Shown here piece after piece: positions 55,880 through 64,000 of a stretch of 64,000 bases of DNA. This stretch comes from Nostoc sp. FACHB-110. Lineage in GTDB: Bacteria; Cyanobacteriota; Cyanobacteriia; Cyanobacteriales; Nostocaceae. Made by a program: the position numbers and the translations under genes. The notes under the pieces were generated by a model that saw nothing but the letters and a program-made list of their open reading frames with translations, had not been told where the DNA came from and searched no databases. Location: assembly GCF_014697425.1 (NCBI RefSeq), contig NZ_JACJRU010000010.1, positions 62,001 to 126,000 of the forward strand, given 5' to 3'. Numbering within the stretch: the stretch's first letter is position 1; each line of letters begins with the position of its first letter.

Positions 55880-57352
55880 TTAACGTCCACCAACTGTAAT
55901 GGAATCAACTTTAATATGTGGTTGTCCAACTGTGGTGTAAATGCTGCCACTAACGGAACCACAAAAACCAGGTGCTAATTCTAAATCTTGGGAACACATG
56001 GAAATTTTATTCATGATTTCCTTGGCTTCACCAATAAGAATTGCGCCTTTTAATGGCTTGGTAATTTTGCCATTTTCAATTAAGTAAGCTTCATCAACAC
56101 TAAAGTTAAATTGGCCTGTCGCACCAACACTACCACCGCCCATTTTTTTACAGTAAATACCTTTATCAACCGAGGCAAATAAATCTTCGTTGGTGTATTC
56201 ACCAGTGGCAATATATGTGTTACGCATCCGGCTGGCAGCAGCAAAGGTATAGTTTTGGCGGCGGCCGCTACCTGTTCTGGGGTGTCCGGTGCGCCAAGAA
56301 CCTGCTCTATCTGCTAAGAAGTTTTTGAGAACGCCTTTTTCTATGAGTAGTGTTCTTTGGGCTGGCATACCTTCATCATCCATATCGATTGTCCCGAAGG
56401 CATTGTCAGAACGTCCTTCATCCCAAGCTGTTAAACTTTCGTGGGCGATTTTTTCGCCTTTTTTATCAGCAAAGGGTGTGGTGTTGCGCTCAATTTGGGT
56501 GGTTTCTAGTAGGTGTCCGCAGGCTTCGTGGAAAATTACGCCGCCAAAGTGATTGGCCATGATGATGGGGTAAGTACCAGATTCAACATAATCTGCATAC
56601 AGCATCTTGCCAGCAGACTCAGATATTTGTTCGGCAGCCTGATTATAATCCCAAGTTCTCAGGAAGTTAGCATCACTGGTATTTCCGGCACGTTCGCCAA
56701 TGGAAGTCCTATTTGCACCATCAGCACACAACAAGTTAAATCCTACTGATTGAGTCAGGCGGATGTCACGGGCAAAGGTTCCATCGCTAGATGCAATTAA
56801 CACTTCTTGCCAGTCGCGGAAATAAGTGGCGCGGCGTGACTGCACATGACTGGCTTTTTGTGTCAAAGCCGCAGTACCATCCAAAAGGACTTCGCCCATT
56901 TCACGGATAGAGCTACAGAGTCCCAACCAGCTATCTTTACCTCGTTTTGTAGCGTAGTCTCGCAATAATTCCAGGTTGATTTCTGGAATGAAGGAATAAG
57001 GTGCGGGTAGCTGTAGCCCCAAAATTGAAAGACCTTTTTCTAAAGCTGCTTTCAAGCCAGAAAAGGAAAGGTCGTTGGTACTAACATAACAGTCAGCTTT
57101 GCCACGAAATACTCTCACGCCTGCACCTGTGGCCAAATTAGGCGAAATGCTGGTGATGGCATCGTCTTCTGCTAAACAGCTAATGTAGTTACGACGCTCT
57201 AGAAAAAATTCGATGAAGTCAGCACCTGCGGCGCGTCCTAGTCCCAAAAGGGTTGCCAGGGGGGCTTCCCATGTTTCATCGAATCGTTCTGTTGTGGAGG
57301 AGTATTTTAAAGTTGGTAGTTGGTTCGAGAGAAGTAGGGTACTTGTAAGCAT
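55880..57352 (-). CDS. tldD: TldD metallopeptidase
   Basis: A 490-residue catalytic subunit. The zinc motif HExxxH is HEACGH in [17 protein letters not shown], with the later Cys-rich end ([23 protein letters not shown]). It works with TldE in a protease that removes leaders or degrades flexible peptides. It is 162 bp upstream of tldE and in the same orientation, consistent with an operon. Confidence 0.92.
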   Translation of the reverse strand: MLTSTLLLSNQLPTLKYSSTTERFDETWEAPLATLLGLGRAAGADFIEFFLERRNYISCLAEDDAITSISPNLATGAGVRVFRGKADCYVSTNDLSFSGLKAALEKGLSILGLQLPAPYSFIPEINLELLRDYATKRGKDSWLGLCSSIREMGEVLLDGTAALTQKASHVQSRRATYFRDWQEVLIASSDGTFARDIRLTQSVGFNLLCADGANRTSIGERAGNTSDANFLRTWDYNQAAEQISESAGKMLYADYVESGTYPIIMANHFGGVIFHEACGHLLETTQIERNTTPFADKKGEKIAHESLTAWDEGRSDNAFGTIDMDDEGMPAQRTLLIEKGVLKNFLADRAGSWRTGHPRTGSGRRQNYTFAAASRMRNTYIATGEYTNEDLFASVDKGIYCKKMGGGSVGATGQFNFSVDEAYLIENGKITKPLKGAILIGEAKEIMNKISMCSQDLELAPGFCGSVSGSIYTTVGQPHIKVDSITVGGR

Positions 57353-57459
57353 GGGTAGCCTCGTCTGCTGGCAGAATTTCAGGGATTTAACTGAAAAATC
57401 CTAGTGTGTTAACTCTAGCAAATTTACCAAAATGCCGGAGGTGTTGGTTCGACTGCGCC

Positions 57460-57510
57460 CTTCTCCTATCGGAGACGCTGCGCGAACGGCTACGCTCAGG
57501 ACAAGCTCAC
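57460..57510. repeat. Small dispersed repeat (CTATCGGAGACGCTGCGCGAACGG)
   Basis: A short block of the form TCTCCTATCGGAGACGCTGC then GCGAACGGCTACGCTC. I know this type as a common small repeat of Nostoc genomes; there is no close second copy in the window. Confidence 0.5.
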
Positions 57511-57550
57511 CAACCAGGGGCAGGGGAGATGGGTTTTTGATTGCCACTTC

Positions 57551-57589
57551 CATGTATATACATTAATTGCAACTAACCATGTATATACA
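57551..57589. repeat. Two CATGTATATACA palindromes
   Basis: CATGTATATACA occurs at 57551-57562 and 57578-57589, 27 bp apart centre to centre. TGTATATACA is self-complementary. Just beyond the TetR-RHH stop codon; could be binding sites or simple repeats. Confidence 0.5.
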
Positions 57590-57593
57590 AAAA

Positions 57594-58424
57594 TTAATTC
57601 CCTCCTGCCTCCAAGAAGCCTTGACGGGCGAAGATTTCTATCATTTCGCTGCGGGTAAGGTTATTTTCCGCCGCTAGTTCTGCGAGTTTTTCCCAGGCTG
57701 TATCTGTGAGTCTAATTGACCTTAACTGTTTGGGTTCTGATTTGTAATCTGTTTGAAATTTGCCGGAGGATGTACGTTTGCGTCTTGGTGTTTTCTGTCT
57801 TGTACCAGTATATTTATCTGCAAGTTCAGTTTGAGGAGTTAGGTTAATGGTGATTAATTTAACTAAGTTATCAATGAGGCGATCGCTTTCCATTGGCACA
57901 ATTTCTTGACCATGTAGCATATACTGAAGAATCATAAAATGTACTAATGCACCAATAAATATACGTGCAGCTACTAAAGAATCAGGTAATTGCAGTTCTG
58001 GATGGGCGGTAAAGTATTCACTCAGCGAATCGAACCCGGGTTTTTCGATATGTTTGAGGAAAATTTGCGCTAAGGCAGGAAATCGCCCAGATTCCCCAAT
58101 AATTAATCTAATAAAGCTGAGAGCTTCTTGCTCACTAGTCGCTTTATCTAAGATATTGTTAGCCAATAGCCTGAGCAGAACTTGTGGCTGGCATTGATGA
58201 AATTGCGGGTCTTGATAGTCAAATAGTGGCAGAATTTTTTTACGTGCTAGTTGCTCTACAATGGCGGCAAATAAGGTTTCTTTATCTTGAAAGTAGCTGT
58301 AGATAGTTGTTTTTGATACTCCTGCTGCGGCTGCAACTTTATCCATTGTTGTTGCTGCATAGCCGTTTTTGAGAAACTCTTGCATTCCTCCAGCGAGAAT
58401 AGCATCAATTTTTTCATTGCTCAT
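57594..58424 (-). CDS. TetR-family regulator with C-terminal ribbon-helix-helix domain
   Basis: A 276-residue protein. The TetR DNA-binding helix-turn-helix is at about 25-55 (MDKVAAAAGVSKTTIYSYFQ), with the usual helical ligand domain to about 200 (a TetR C-terminal AefR-like region). A basic linker (RQKTPRRKRTSSGK) leads to a C-terminal ribbon-helix-helix segment (about 232-270): SIRLTDTAWEKLAELAAENN, then LTRSEMIEIFAR. Two DNA-binding domains in one TetR protein is unusual. It is divergent from devBCA, with GTTTAGT boxes in the 123-bp gap, so it probably represses that operon and itself. Confidence 0.85.
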   Translation of the reverse strand: MSNEKIDAILAGGMQEFLKNGYAATTMDKVAAAAGVSKTTIYSYFQDKETLFAAIVEQLARKKILPLFDYQDPQFHQCQPQVLLRLLANNILDKATSEQEALSFIRLIIGESGRFPALAQIFLKHIEKPGFDSLSEYFTAHPELQLPDSLVAARIFIGALVHFMILQYMLHGQEIVPMESDRLIDNLVKLITINLTPQTELADKYTGTRQKTPRRKRTSSGKFQTDYKSEPKQLRSIRLTDTAWEKLAELAAENNLTRSEMIEIFARQGFLEAGGN

Positions 58425-58478
58425 TGGTCATTTCGCCTAAAAATTTTCGAGTGACTCTTGACATTGCTGTAATGAACA

Positions 58479-58519
58479 GTTTAGTTTAGTAATATCAAAA
58501 CTAAACATTCTAGTTTAGT
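58479..58519. promoter_or_regulatory. GTTTAGT operator cluster (tetR-devB)
   Basis: Four copies of GTTTAGT: 58479-58485, 58484-58490 (overlapping), the inverted copy 58500-58506 and 58513-58519. Pairs form inverted repeats with 9- and 6-base spacers. It lies between the divergent genes, 29 bp before the devB start, a place where a bound TetR-type protein would block the promoter. Confidence 0.7.
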
Positions 58520-58547
58520 AAGAATTTAAAACAAAAGGGAGCTTACG

Positions 58548-59843
58548 GTGAGTAATGCCGCAGCAAAAGATTCCGCATACTTTAAGCCTAACTCTCGCCA
58601 ACTGATCATTTTGGCAGCTGCTTTAGGTATTGCGATCGCAGGTTATAAATTTTGGCAAGTGCAATCAACACCCACTCAGAACACAGCCACAACTGAGGTG
58701 AGTTTACCGCAAATTAAGACGGTGACAGCGTTAGGGAGACTAGAACCCAAGGGAGAGATCATTAAACTGTCGGCTCCTGCGGCTAGTCAAACTAGTCGAG
58801 TTGAGAAACTGCTGGTAAAAGAAGGTGATACAGTCAAAGCTGGGCAATTAATTGCCATTTTAGATAACCGCGATCGCCTCCAGGCAGCTTGGCAAGAAGC
58901 TCAAGAAGCTGTAAAAGTAGCGAGGATAAATTTAGCGAAAGTGCAAGCGGGTGCGAAACAAGGCGAAATTACTGCCCAAACAGCCGAAGTTGCCCGTTTA
59001 CAAGCCCAAAGTTTAGGTCAAGAAACCGAACAAAGGCAAACTATTGCGCGGTTAGAAGCACAATGGCAAGGTGACACGACTGCTCAACAGGCAACAATTA
59101 AAAGATTAGCCGCCGAATTAAAAAATGCTGAAGCCGAATTTGGTCGTTATCAGCAACTGTATTCCGAAGGTGCAATTTCCCTTTCCACCTTTGACAGTAA
59201 ACGCTTGAGTGTAGATACAATTACCCAGCAGTTGAGCGAAGCCAAAGCCAATCTGAACCGCATAGATAGTACTGGCAGCAAACAAATTAGTGAAGCCAAG
59301 GCAGCTTTAGGACGAATTACAGCAACAGGTAGCAAACAAGTCCAGTCAGCCGCAGCCAGTTTAAATAGTATTGCCGAAGTCCGCCCCGTGGATGTGCAAG
59401 CCGCGAAGGCAGAAATTGAGCGGGCAGTTGCCGCCGCCAGCCAAGCCAAGGCCAACTTAGATCAAGCTTATGTGCGATCGCCCCAAGATGGTGTAGTCTT
59501 TGATATTCATACACGTTCTGGTGAACTAGTATCTAGCGATGGCATTGTGGAAATTGGACAAACTAACCAGATGTATGCAGTCGTAGAAGTTTATCAAAGC
59601 GATGTCAACAAAATTCGTCCACAACAAAAAGTGCGAATATCCAGCAACTCTCTCCCTGGCGAATTGTCTGGAACAGTAGATTGGATTGGCTGGAAAGTCC
59701 AACGCCAAAATGTGATCAACACAGATCCCAGCGAAAATATTGACTCTAGAGTGGTGGAAGTTCATGTGCAACTAGATGACGCTTCCAGCAGCAAAGCCGC
59801 CAAATTTACCAATTTACAAGTCAAAGCGGTGATTGAACTATGA
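58548..59843 (+). CDS. devB: HlyD/DevB-like membrane fusion protein
   Basis: A 431-residue periplasmic adaptor of an ABC exporter. One N-terminal helix (about 18-35), a lipoyl/barrel half-domain (TALGRLEPKGEIIKLSAPA and VKEGDTVKAGQLIAILDNRD), a long coiled coil (about 115-290) and the returning barrel (AYVRSPQDGVVFDIHTRSGELV). It starts at GTG 58548 with AGGGAG upstream. In Anabaena, DevBCA exports heterocyst glycolipids; paralogues exist and this one has its own TetR-type regulator. Its stop overlaps devC by 4 bases. Confidence 0.9.
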   Translation: MSNAAAKDSAYFKPNSRQLIILAAALGIAIAGYKFWQVQSTPTQNTATTEVSLPQIKTVTALGRLEPKGEIIKLSAPAASQTSRVEKLLVKEGDTVKAGQLIAILDNRDRLQAAWQEAQEAVKVARINLAKVQAGAKQGEITAQTAEVARLQAQSLGQETEQRQTIARLEAQWQGDTTAQQATIKRLAAELKNAEAEFGRYQQLYSEGAISLSTFDSKRLSVDTITQQLSEAKANLNRIDSTGSKQISEAKAALGRITATGSKQVQSAAASLNSIAEVRPVDVQAAKAEIERAVAAASQAKANLDQAYVRSPQDGVVFDIHTRSGELVSSDGIVEIGQTNQMYAVVEVYQSDVNKIRPQQKVRISSNSLPGELSGTVDWIGWKVQRQNVINTDPSENIDSRVVEVHVQLDDASSSKAAKFTNLQVKAVIEL

Positions 59844-61018
59844 CAGGAATTATCCCAGAACTGCAACGCCGCACACCTTTGGGATGGCTACAACTGAGTC
59901 ATCATAAAAGCCGCTTGTTAGTTGCTTTAGCTGGTATTGCCTTTGCTGATGTGCTGATTTTTATGCAGCTAGGTTTTCAGAATGCACTGTATGACAGCAA
60001 CACCCGCCTGAATCGCGCCCTGGTTGCAGACATTATCTTGCTCAGTCCCCAAAGCCGGAATATGCAGAATTTAGCGACATTCTCTCGGCGGCGACTGTTG
60101 CAAGCCGCAGATGTACCAGGTGTGAAATCAGCTACAGCCATGTATATCGGTTTATTGACTTGGAAAAATCCCCAAACCCGCAGCAAAACTTCCATGCAAG
60201 CCATTGGTTTTAACCCGGAACAATCAGCCTTAAACATTCCCGGAGTTCAAAGCCAATTAGACAAAATTAAACTACCAGATAGCTTCATTTTTGATCGGGC
60301 ATCCAGAGGTGAATATCAAAAAGTTGTTCAGCAACTTGATGCAGGTAAAGTTGTAACCACAGAAGTAGATAAACACACGATTAATTTGAGTGGTGGATTT
60401 ACATTAGGTGCATCATTTGGCGCTGATGGTACATTAGTTTCTAGTGATGAAAACTTTCTACGCTTATTTCCGAAACGACAAGTAGGCAGTATTAATCTCG
60501 GTTTAATTAATATTCAACCAGGTTATGATGCCCAACAAGTTGCAGCAGCATTAAAATTACATCTCGAAAGTGAAGATGTCAAAGTATTAACCCGCGCCGA
60601 ATACATCAAATTTGAAGAAGATTATTGGAAAACCGAAAGCCCCATTGGTTTTATCTTCAGTTTAGGTGTATCAATGGGTGTGATTGTAGGTGTGATTATT
60701 GTTTATCAAGTCTTATCAACTGATGTGAATGCCCATATTAAAGAATATGCCACATTCAAAGCAATGGGCTATCGCAATGCCTACTTACTCGGAGTCATTT
60801 TTGAAGAAGCAATTATATTAGCCGTCTTGGGGTTTATTCCTGGCTTTATCTTCCCATTAGGACTTTATCAATTAGCTGCCACAGCGACAAACTTACCCAT
60901 ATATATGACAATAAGTCGGGCATTATTCGTATTGATTTTAACAATAATGATGTGTAGTATCTCTGGAGCGATCGCTACTCGCAAACTCCAATCTGCCGAC
61001 CCCGCCGATATGTTTTAG
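59840..61018 (+). CDS. devC: DevC-like ABC exporter permease
   Basis: A 392-residue FtsX/MacB-type permease: a first helix (about 28-46, LVALAGIAFADVLIFMQLGFQ), a large periplasmic domain to about 265, then three helices ending in YATFKAMGYRNAYLLGVIFEE, the FtsX signature. Overlaps devB (ATGA) and is followed after 79 bp by devA. Confidence 0.92.
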   Translation: MTGIIPELQRRTPLGWLQLSHHKSRLLVALAGIAFADVLIFMQLGFQNALYDSNTRLNRALVADIILLSPQSRNMQNLATFSRRRLLQAADVPGVKSATAMYIGLLTWKNPQTRSKTSMQAIGFNPEQSALNIPGVQSQLDKIKLPDSFIFDRASRGEYQKVVQQLDAGKVVTTEVDKHTINLSGGFTLGASFGADGTLVSSDENFLRLFPKRQVGSINLGLINIQPGYDAQQVAAALKLHLESEDVKVLTRAEYIKFEEDYWKTESPIGFIFSLGVSMGVIVGVIIVYQVLSTDVNAHIKEYATFKAMGYRNAYLLGVIFEEAIILAVLGFIPGFIFPLGLYQLAATATNLPIYMTISRALFVLILTIMMCSISGAIATRKLQSADPADMF

Positions 61019-61028
61019 AAATATAAAT

Positions 61029-61083
61029 CTTTGCGCCTTTGCGCCTACTCTTCGAGAAGCCGCTACCGCGTCTATGCGCGAAA
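61029..61083. repeat. Small repeat block, third copy, in devC-devA gap
   Basis: Carries TTTGCGCCTTTGCGCC and then GCGGTAGCGGCTTCTCGAAG in reverse orientation, the inner block of repeat copy 1 at 33230-33260. An in-frame ATG (61074) inside it is a false start for devA. Confidence 0.8.
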
Positions 61084-61097
61084 ATAAAAAACTCGAT

Positions 61098-61820
61098 ATG
61101 GAAACTAATTACTCTTCTAAACCCGTTATATCCATTCAAAATCTTGACCATTACTTTGGTCAAGGGCAACTGCGTAAACAAGTATTATTTAATATTAACC
61201 TCACCATTAACGCTGGCGAAATTATCATTATGACTGGCCCTTCTGGTTCAGGTAAAACTACCTTATTAACCTTGGTAGGTGGCTTGCGTTCTGCCCAATC
61301 TGGTAGTTTACAAGTATTAGGTCGAGAACTTTGTCATGCTAGTAGTGAAGAATTAACCCAAGCCAGACGCAGCAACGGATATATTTTCCAAGCTCATAAC
61401 TTACACGGTAGTTTAACAGCAATTCAGAATGTGCGTATGGGTTTAGAAGTGCATCGTGGAATTGCACCCCAAGAAATGCTGACACGTTCTCAAGCAATGT
61501 TAGCCGCAGTTGGGTTAGAACATCGCCTGAATTACTATCCTGATAGTTTATCGGGTGGACAAAAACAACGAGTAGCGATCGCGCGTGCCTTAGTAAATCA
61601 GCCTAAAATAGTCTTGGCAGATGAACCAACAGCCGCTCTCGATAAACAATCTGGGCGCGATGTCGTGGAGTTAATGCAAAAACTTGCCAAAGAGCAAGGC
61701 TGTACAATTTTGCTAGTCACCCACGATAACCGCATTTTAGATATTGCTGACCGAATTATTTACATGGAAGATGGACATTTGATTAGGGATGGAGTGGAGG
61801 CTGTCGCTATAGAAAAGTAA
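61098..61820 (+). CDS. devA: DevA-like ABC exporter ATPase
   Basis: About 240 residues. Walker A GPSGSGKTT, signature LSGGQKQR and Walker B IVLADEP with the following H-loop TILLVTHDNR are intact. It powers the DevBC complex. The frame opens at ATG 61074, but that codon is inside a repeat; ATG 61098 (METNYSSK) is the likelier start. No strong ribosome site is present at either. Confidence 0.9.
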   Translation: METNYSSKPVISIQNLDHYFGQGQLRKQVLFNINLTINAGEIIIMTGPSGSGKTTLLTLVGGLRSAQSGSLQVLGRELCHASSEELTQARRSNGYIFQAHNLHGSLTAIQNVRMGLEVHRGIAPQEMLTRSQAMLAAVGLEHRLNYYPDSLSGGQKQRVAIARALVNQPKIVLADEPTAALDKQSGRDVVELMQKLAKEQGCTILLVTHDNRILDIADRIIYMEDGHLIRDGVEAVAIEK

Positions 61821-61899
61821 GTGTGTAGAAAACGTCAGTTCAAGAGATCGCTTAATCTATATATAAGCCTTTGATTGACAAAGAGCGATCGCACTGTTT

Positions 61900-62133
61900 A
61901 TGAAGTATCACATCTGCGAGTTGACAGCAACTCCCGAATGGCTCACCATCGAATCAATAGATTACATCGTCGAATGCTTAGAGGCTTGTATATCGTCGGA
62001 AATGCTGGCTGATTTACGAGCTATCTTTCCACGCCAGGCGCTACGCTGTGCGAGTATTCAGGTCAAAGAAGCTCAACGTCAAAATATTGTTCAATGGTTA
62101 GACTTGTTGAACAACGAAGAAAACGCTGCATGA
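61900..62133 (+). CDS. Possible 77-residue protein
   Basis: An unrecognised short frame starting MKYHICELTATPEWLTIES, with three Cys and an acidic, helical character. A GC-rich word (62030-62052) inside resembles the small repeats around it. Expression is uncertain. Confidence 0.4.
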   Translation: MKYHICELTATPEWLTIESIDYIVECLEACISSEMLADLRAIFPRQALRCASIQVKEAQRQNIVQWLDLLNNEENAA

Positions 62134-62428
62134 AAGACTGAGAGTTAGAGCGAGTCGGCTGCATCTGTCTCCTCCTATACAAAGGCTAATTAGGTCAATC
62201 ATGGCTTTTTAATGATGAGAAATTGAATTGACTCACGCTAATTAACTTTTCTTCCCCTACACCCTGACTCAACCGATAACTTTGTGATTTACTGTCTGTT
62301 GCTGCCAACCCTAAATTTTTCAGACTAATGAGTAGATTTGCCACAGATGGGTATGATGCTTAAAAGTACGGCTACAAGTAAGTTATGATTCATGCCGTGA
62401 CCATTTGAATAGTTGCATCTTGATACCA

Positions 62429-64000
62429 ATGGTAAACTCTACCCCCGTGGCCACACTCTATGTCAACCCTGGAACAGGGAAAGATACTAATGACGGTTCG
62501 CGGTTGAGTCCGTTTAAAAGTCTCACCCGTGCCTTAAGAACCACAACACCTATAATTATTCAGTTAGCACCAGGAACTTACAATGCGGCTAACGGTGAAC
62601 AATTCCCCTTGGTACTGACTGCGGGGGTAATAGTAATTGGGAATGAATCAAATAAAGGTACAGGCGTTGTCATTTCTGGGAGTGGTGAGTATCAAAGTCC
62701 TAGTTTTAGCGTGCAGAGTATTACGCTGTTGTTGCTAGGCGATGCCAGTCTCATGGGTGTAACTGTGACTAACCCCATTGCCAAGGGCAGTGGTGTGTGG
62801 ATAGAGTCATCAACTCCCTATCTAGCTAACAATACTTTTACTAACTGTGGTCGGGAAGGAATTTTTACTACTGGTAATGCTAAACCTGCCATTGTCGATA
62901 ATGTGTTTGTGCAGAATGCAGCCAGTGGTTTATTTATGGCGCGCAATAGTAAGGGCGAAGTTTTACGGAATACGTTTAGTAAAAATCCTTTGGGGATAGC
63001 CCTGACGGATGCGGCGGCTCCTTTGATTGCCAATAATAAATTATCAGAGAATCGGACGGCGATCGCCCTTTCGCGTGATGCGCGTCCGGTATTACGACAA
63101 AATTCTCTGACTAAAAATCCGCAAGGTGGTTTGTTAGTTAATGCTAACGCCCTACCAGATTTAGGCAATAGCCAAGATGCAGGCGGTAATATCTTTCAAG
63201 GTAATGGCGAGTTTGATTTACAAAATGCTACCTCACAGCTTTTGATTTCTGCTGGTAATCAGTTAAATCCTAGTTTGGTCAAAGGACAGGTAAACTTGAT
63301 TGCCTCAACCCAAGACTCGCCCAAACCTGTTACCGGCAGTAGTAGTTTTCCTGATTTGGCTGGGCATTGGGCAGCAGTTTTTGTGGAAGCCTTAGTTAGT
63401 AGAGGGGCAATTAGCGGTTTTCCTGATGGGACTTTTGGCCCGAATGCACCTATTACTCGCGCTCAATATGCATCTGTAATTACTAAAACTTTTGGGTTGC
63501 CATCTAGCACAACAACCAGTAGATTTAAGGATGTTAAACCAGACTTTTGGGCAGCCCCAGCTATCTTCAGCGCGGCGGAACAAGGCTTTATTAGTGGGTT
63601 TCCTGATGGCACATTTCGCCCAGGGCAGAACCTAACGCGGGTGCAAGCTATCGTATCAATTGTCAATGGTTTGAATTTGACAGGGGGTAATCCGAATGTG
63701 TTAAGTGTATACCGCGATCGCGCCCAAATTCCCAGCTATGCGACTAATGCTGTGGCTGTGGCTACCCAAAAACTGTTGGTAGTCAGCTATCCTCAATCTG
63801 ATTTGTTAGAACCACTGCGGGAAATTACTCGCGGAGAAATCGCCGCTTTGCTTTATCAGGCGTTAGTCGCCAATAGCAAAGAAAAAGCACTCATTTCGCC
63901 TTATATTGTCACTCCTGAAGTCGAAATTTCTACCTTCACCGACATTACCAGACACTGGGCCGAACCCTTTATTCGCGGTTTGGCTAGTATGGGTTTAACC
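62429..64000 (+). CDS. Beta-helix (DUF1565) protein with SLH repeats (3' end beyond window)
   Basis: A frame open from ATG 62429 to the window end (524 codons). Residues 8-280 form a right-handed parallel beta-helix of the DUF1565 type: LYVNPGTGKDTNDGSRLSPFKSLTRAL, then many short Asn/Gly-rich turns (NNTFTN, NNVFVQNAASG). From about residue 300 come SLH repeats (FPDLAGHWAAVFVEALVSRG, ISGFPDGTFGPNAPITRAQY and SGFPDGTFRPGQNLTRVQA). No signal peptide is evident at this start. Probably a surface polysaccharide-binding or lyase-like envelope protein. Confidence 0.85.
   Translation, partial: MVNSTPVATLYVNPGTGKDTNDGSRLSPFKSLTRALRTTTPIIIQLAPGTYNAANGEQFPLVLTAGVIVIGNESNKGTGVVISGSGEYQSPSFSVQSITLLLLGDASLMGVTVTNPIAKGSGVWIESSTPYLANNTFTNCGREGIFTTGNAKPAIVDNVFVQNAASGLFMARNSKGEVLRNTFSKNPLGIALTDAAAPLIANNKLSENRTAIALSRDARPVLRQNSLTKNPQGGLLVNANALPDLGNSQDAGGNIFQGNGEFDLQNATSQLLISAGNQLNPSLVKGQVNLIASTQDSPKPVTGSSSFPDLAGHWAAVFVEALVSRGAISGFPDGTFGPNAPITRAQYASVITKTFGLPSSTTTSRFKDVKPDFWAAPAIFSAAEQGFISGFPDGTFRPGQNLTRVQAIVSIVNGLNLTGGNPNVLSVYRDRAQIPSYATNAVAVATQKLLVVSYPQSDLLEPLREITRGEIAALLYQALVANSKEKALISPYIVTPEVEISTFTDITRHWAEPFIRGLASMGLT

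Noticed and set aside
62420..62433. TACCAATGGTA at the start of the beta-helix gene
   Set aside because: The arms abut without the 5-base spacer of the operator family, and the site spans the start codon in an unrelated gene.

Overview
The window reads as chromosomal DNA of a filamentous, nitrogen-fixing cyanobacterium of the Nostoc/Anabaena type. The support is direct: very frequent GCGATCGC (HIP1) octamers, a 99-residue plant-type ferredoxin (PetF), a cyanobacterial biliverdin reductase, a seven-gene Mrp antiporter operon, a DevBCA-type exporter, a nifH/nifE/nifN cluster, SLH-domain outer-membrane proteins, and heptamer tandem repeats (STRR) scattered between genes. No rRNA, tRNA, CRISPR array, transposase or prophage was found. 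Both window ends cut through SLH-containing surface proteins.

Layout. 1-14.5 kb: a partial SLH-FAS1 envelope protein, an MlaE-type lipid permease, a LemA/M48 protease pair, a DUF1350 hydrolase, a convergent PP2C-phosphatase/STAS pair, an HTH-GrpE fusion, Dps, sulfiredoxin, a SpoIID protein and ferredoxin. 14.7-21.4 kb: bvdR-map, a duplicated-repeat secreted protein, a sigma factor next to a DUF1822 protein, and two tandem DUF4870 membrane proteins. 21.5-25.5 kb: the Mrp operon (C-D-E-F-G-A'-B), then an 0.8 kb non-coding stretch with three perfect hairpins. 26-33 kb: an oxidoreductase and a histidine kinase/response regulator/hybrid kinase group. 33-36.8 kb: a retropepsin-like protease, uridine phosphorylase, a methyltransferase and a lone, catalytically broken HsdR N-terminal domain.

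36.8-50.6 kb is the most interesting part. Paralogues of nifH, nifE and nifN occur without nifDK, beside a molybdate module: an XRE-HTH regulator with a molybdate-binding-like domain, a Mop molbindin, an SLH porin and an orphan ModA. Seven copies of one 17-bp palindrome, consensus TACCAA-N5-TTGGTA, lie in the intergenic regions here: before mop, the porin and modA (two copies, 52 bp apart), and before the regulator, the HsdR-like gene and a subtilase. I read this as a metal-responsive regulon whose likely regulator is the HTH-molybdate-binding protein. The NifE paralogue keeps its Fe-S cluster cysteines but has Ser at the position matching the cofactor-precursor Cys, so its role may differ from ordinary cofactor scaffolding.

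51-64 kb: a 51-residue ORF with its own terminator, a SAM hydrolase-family protein, DUF2301 and YdcF-like proteins, TldE and TldD, a TetR-ribbon-helix-helix fusion divergent from a devB-devC-devA exporter with a cluster of GTTTAGT boxes between them, and a partial beta-helix/SLH protein running off the end.
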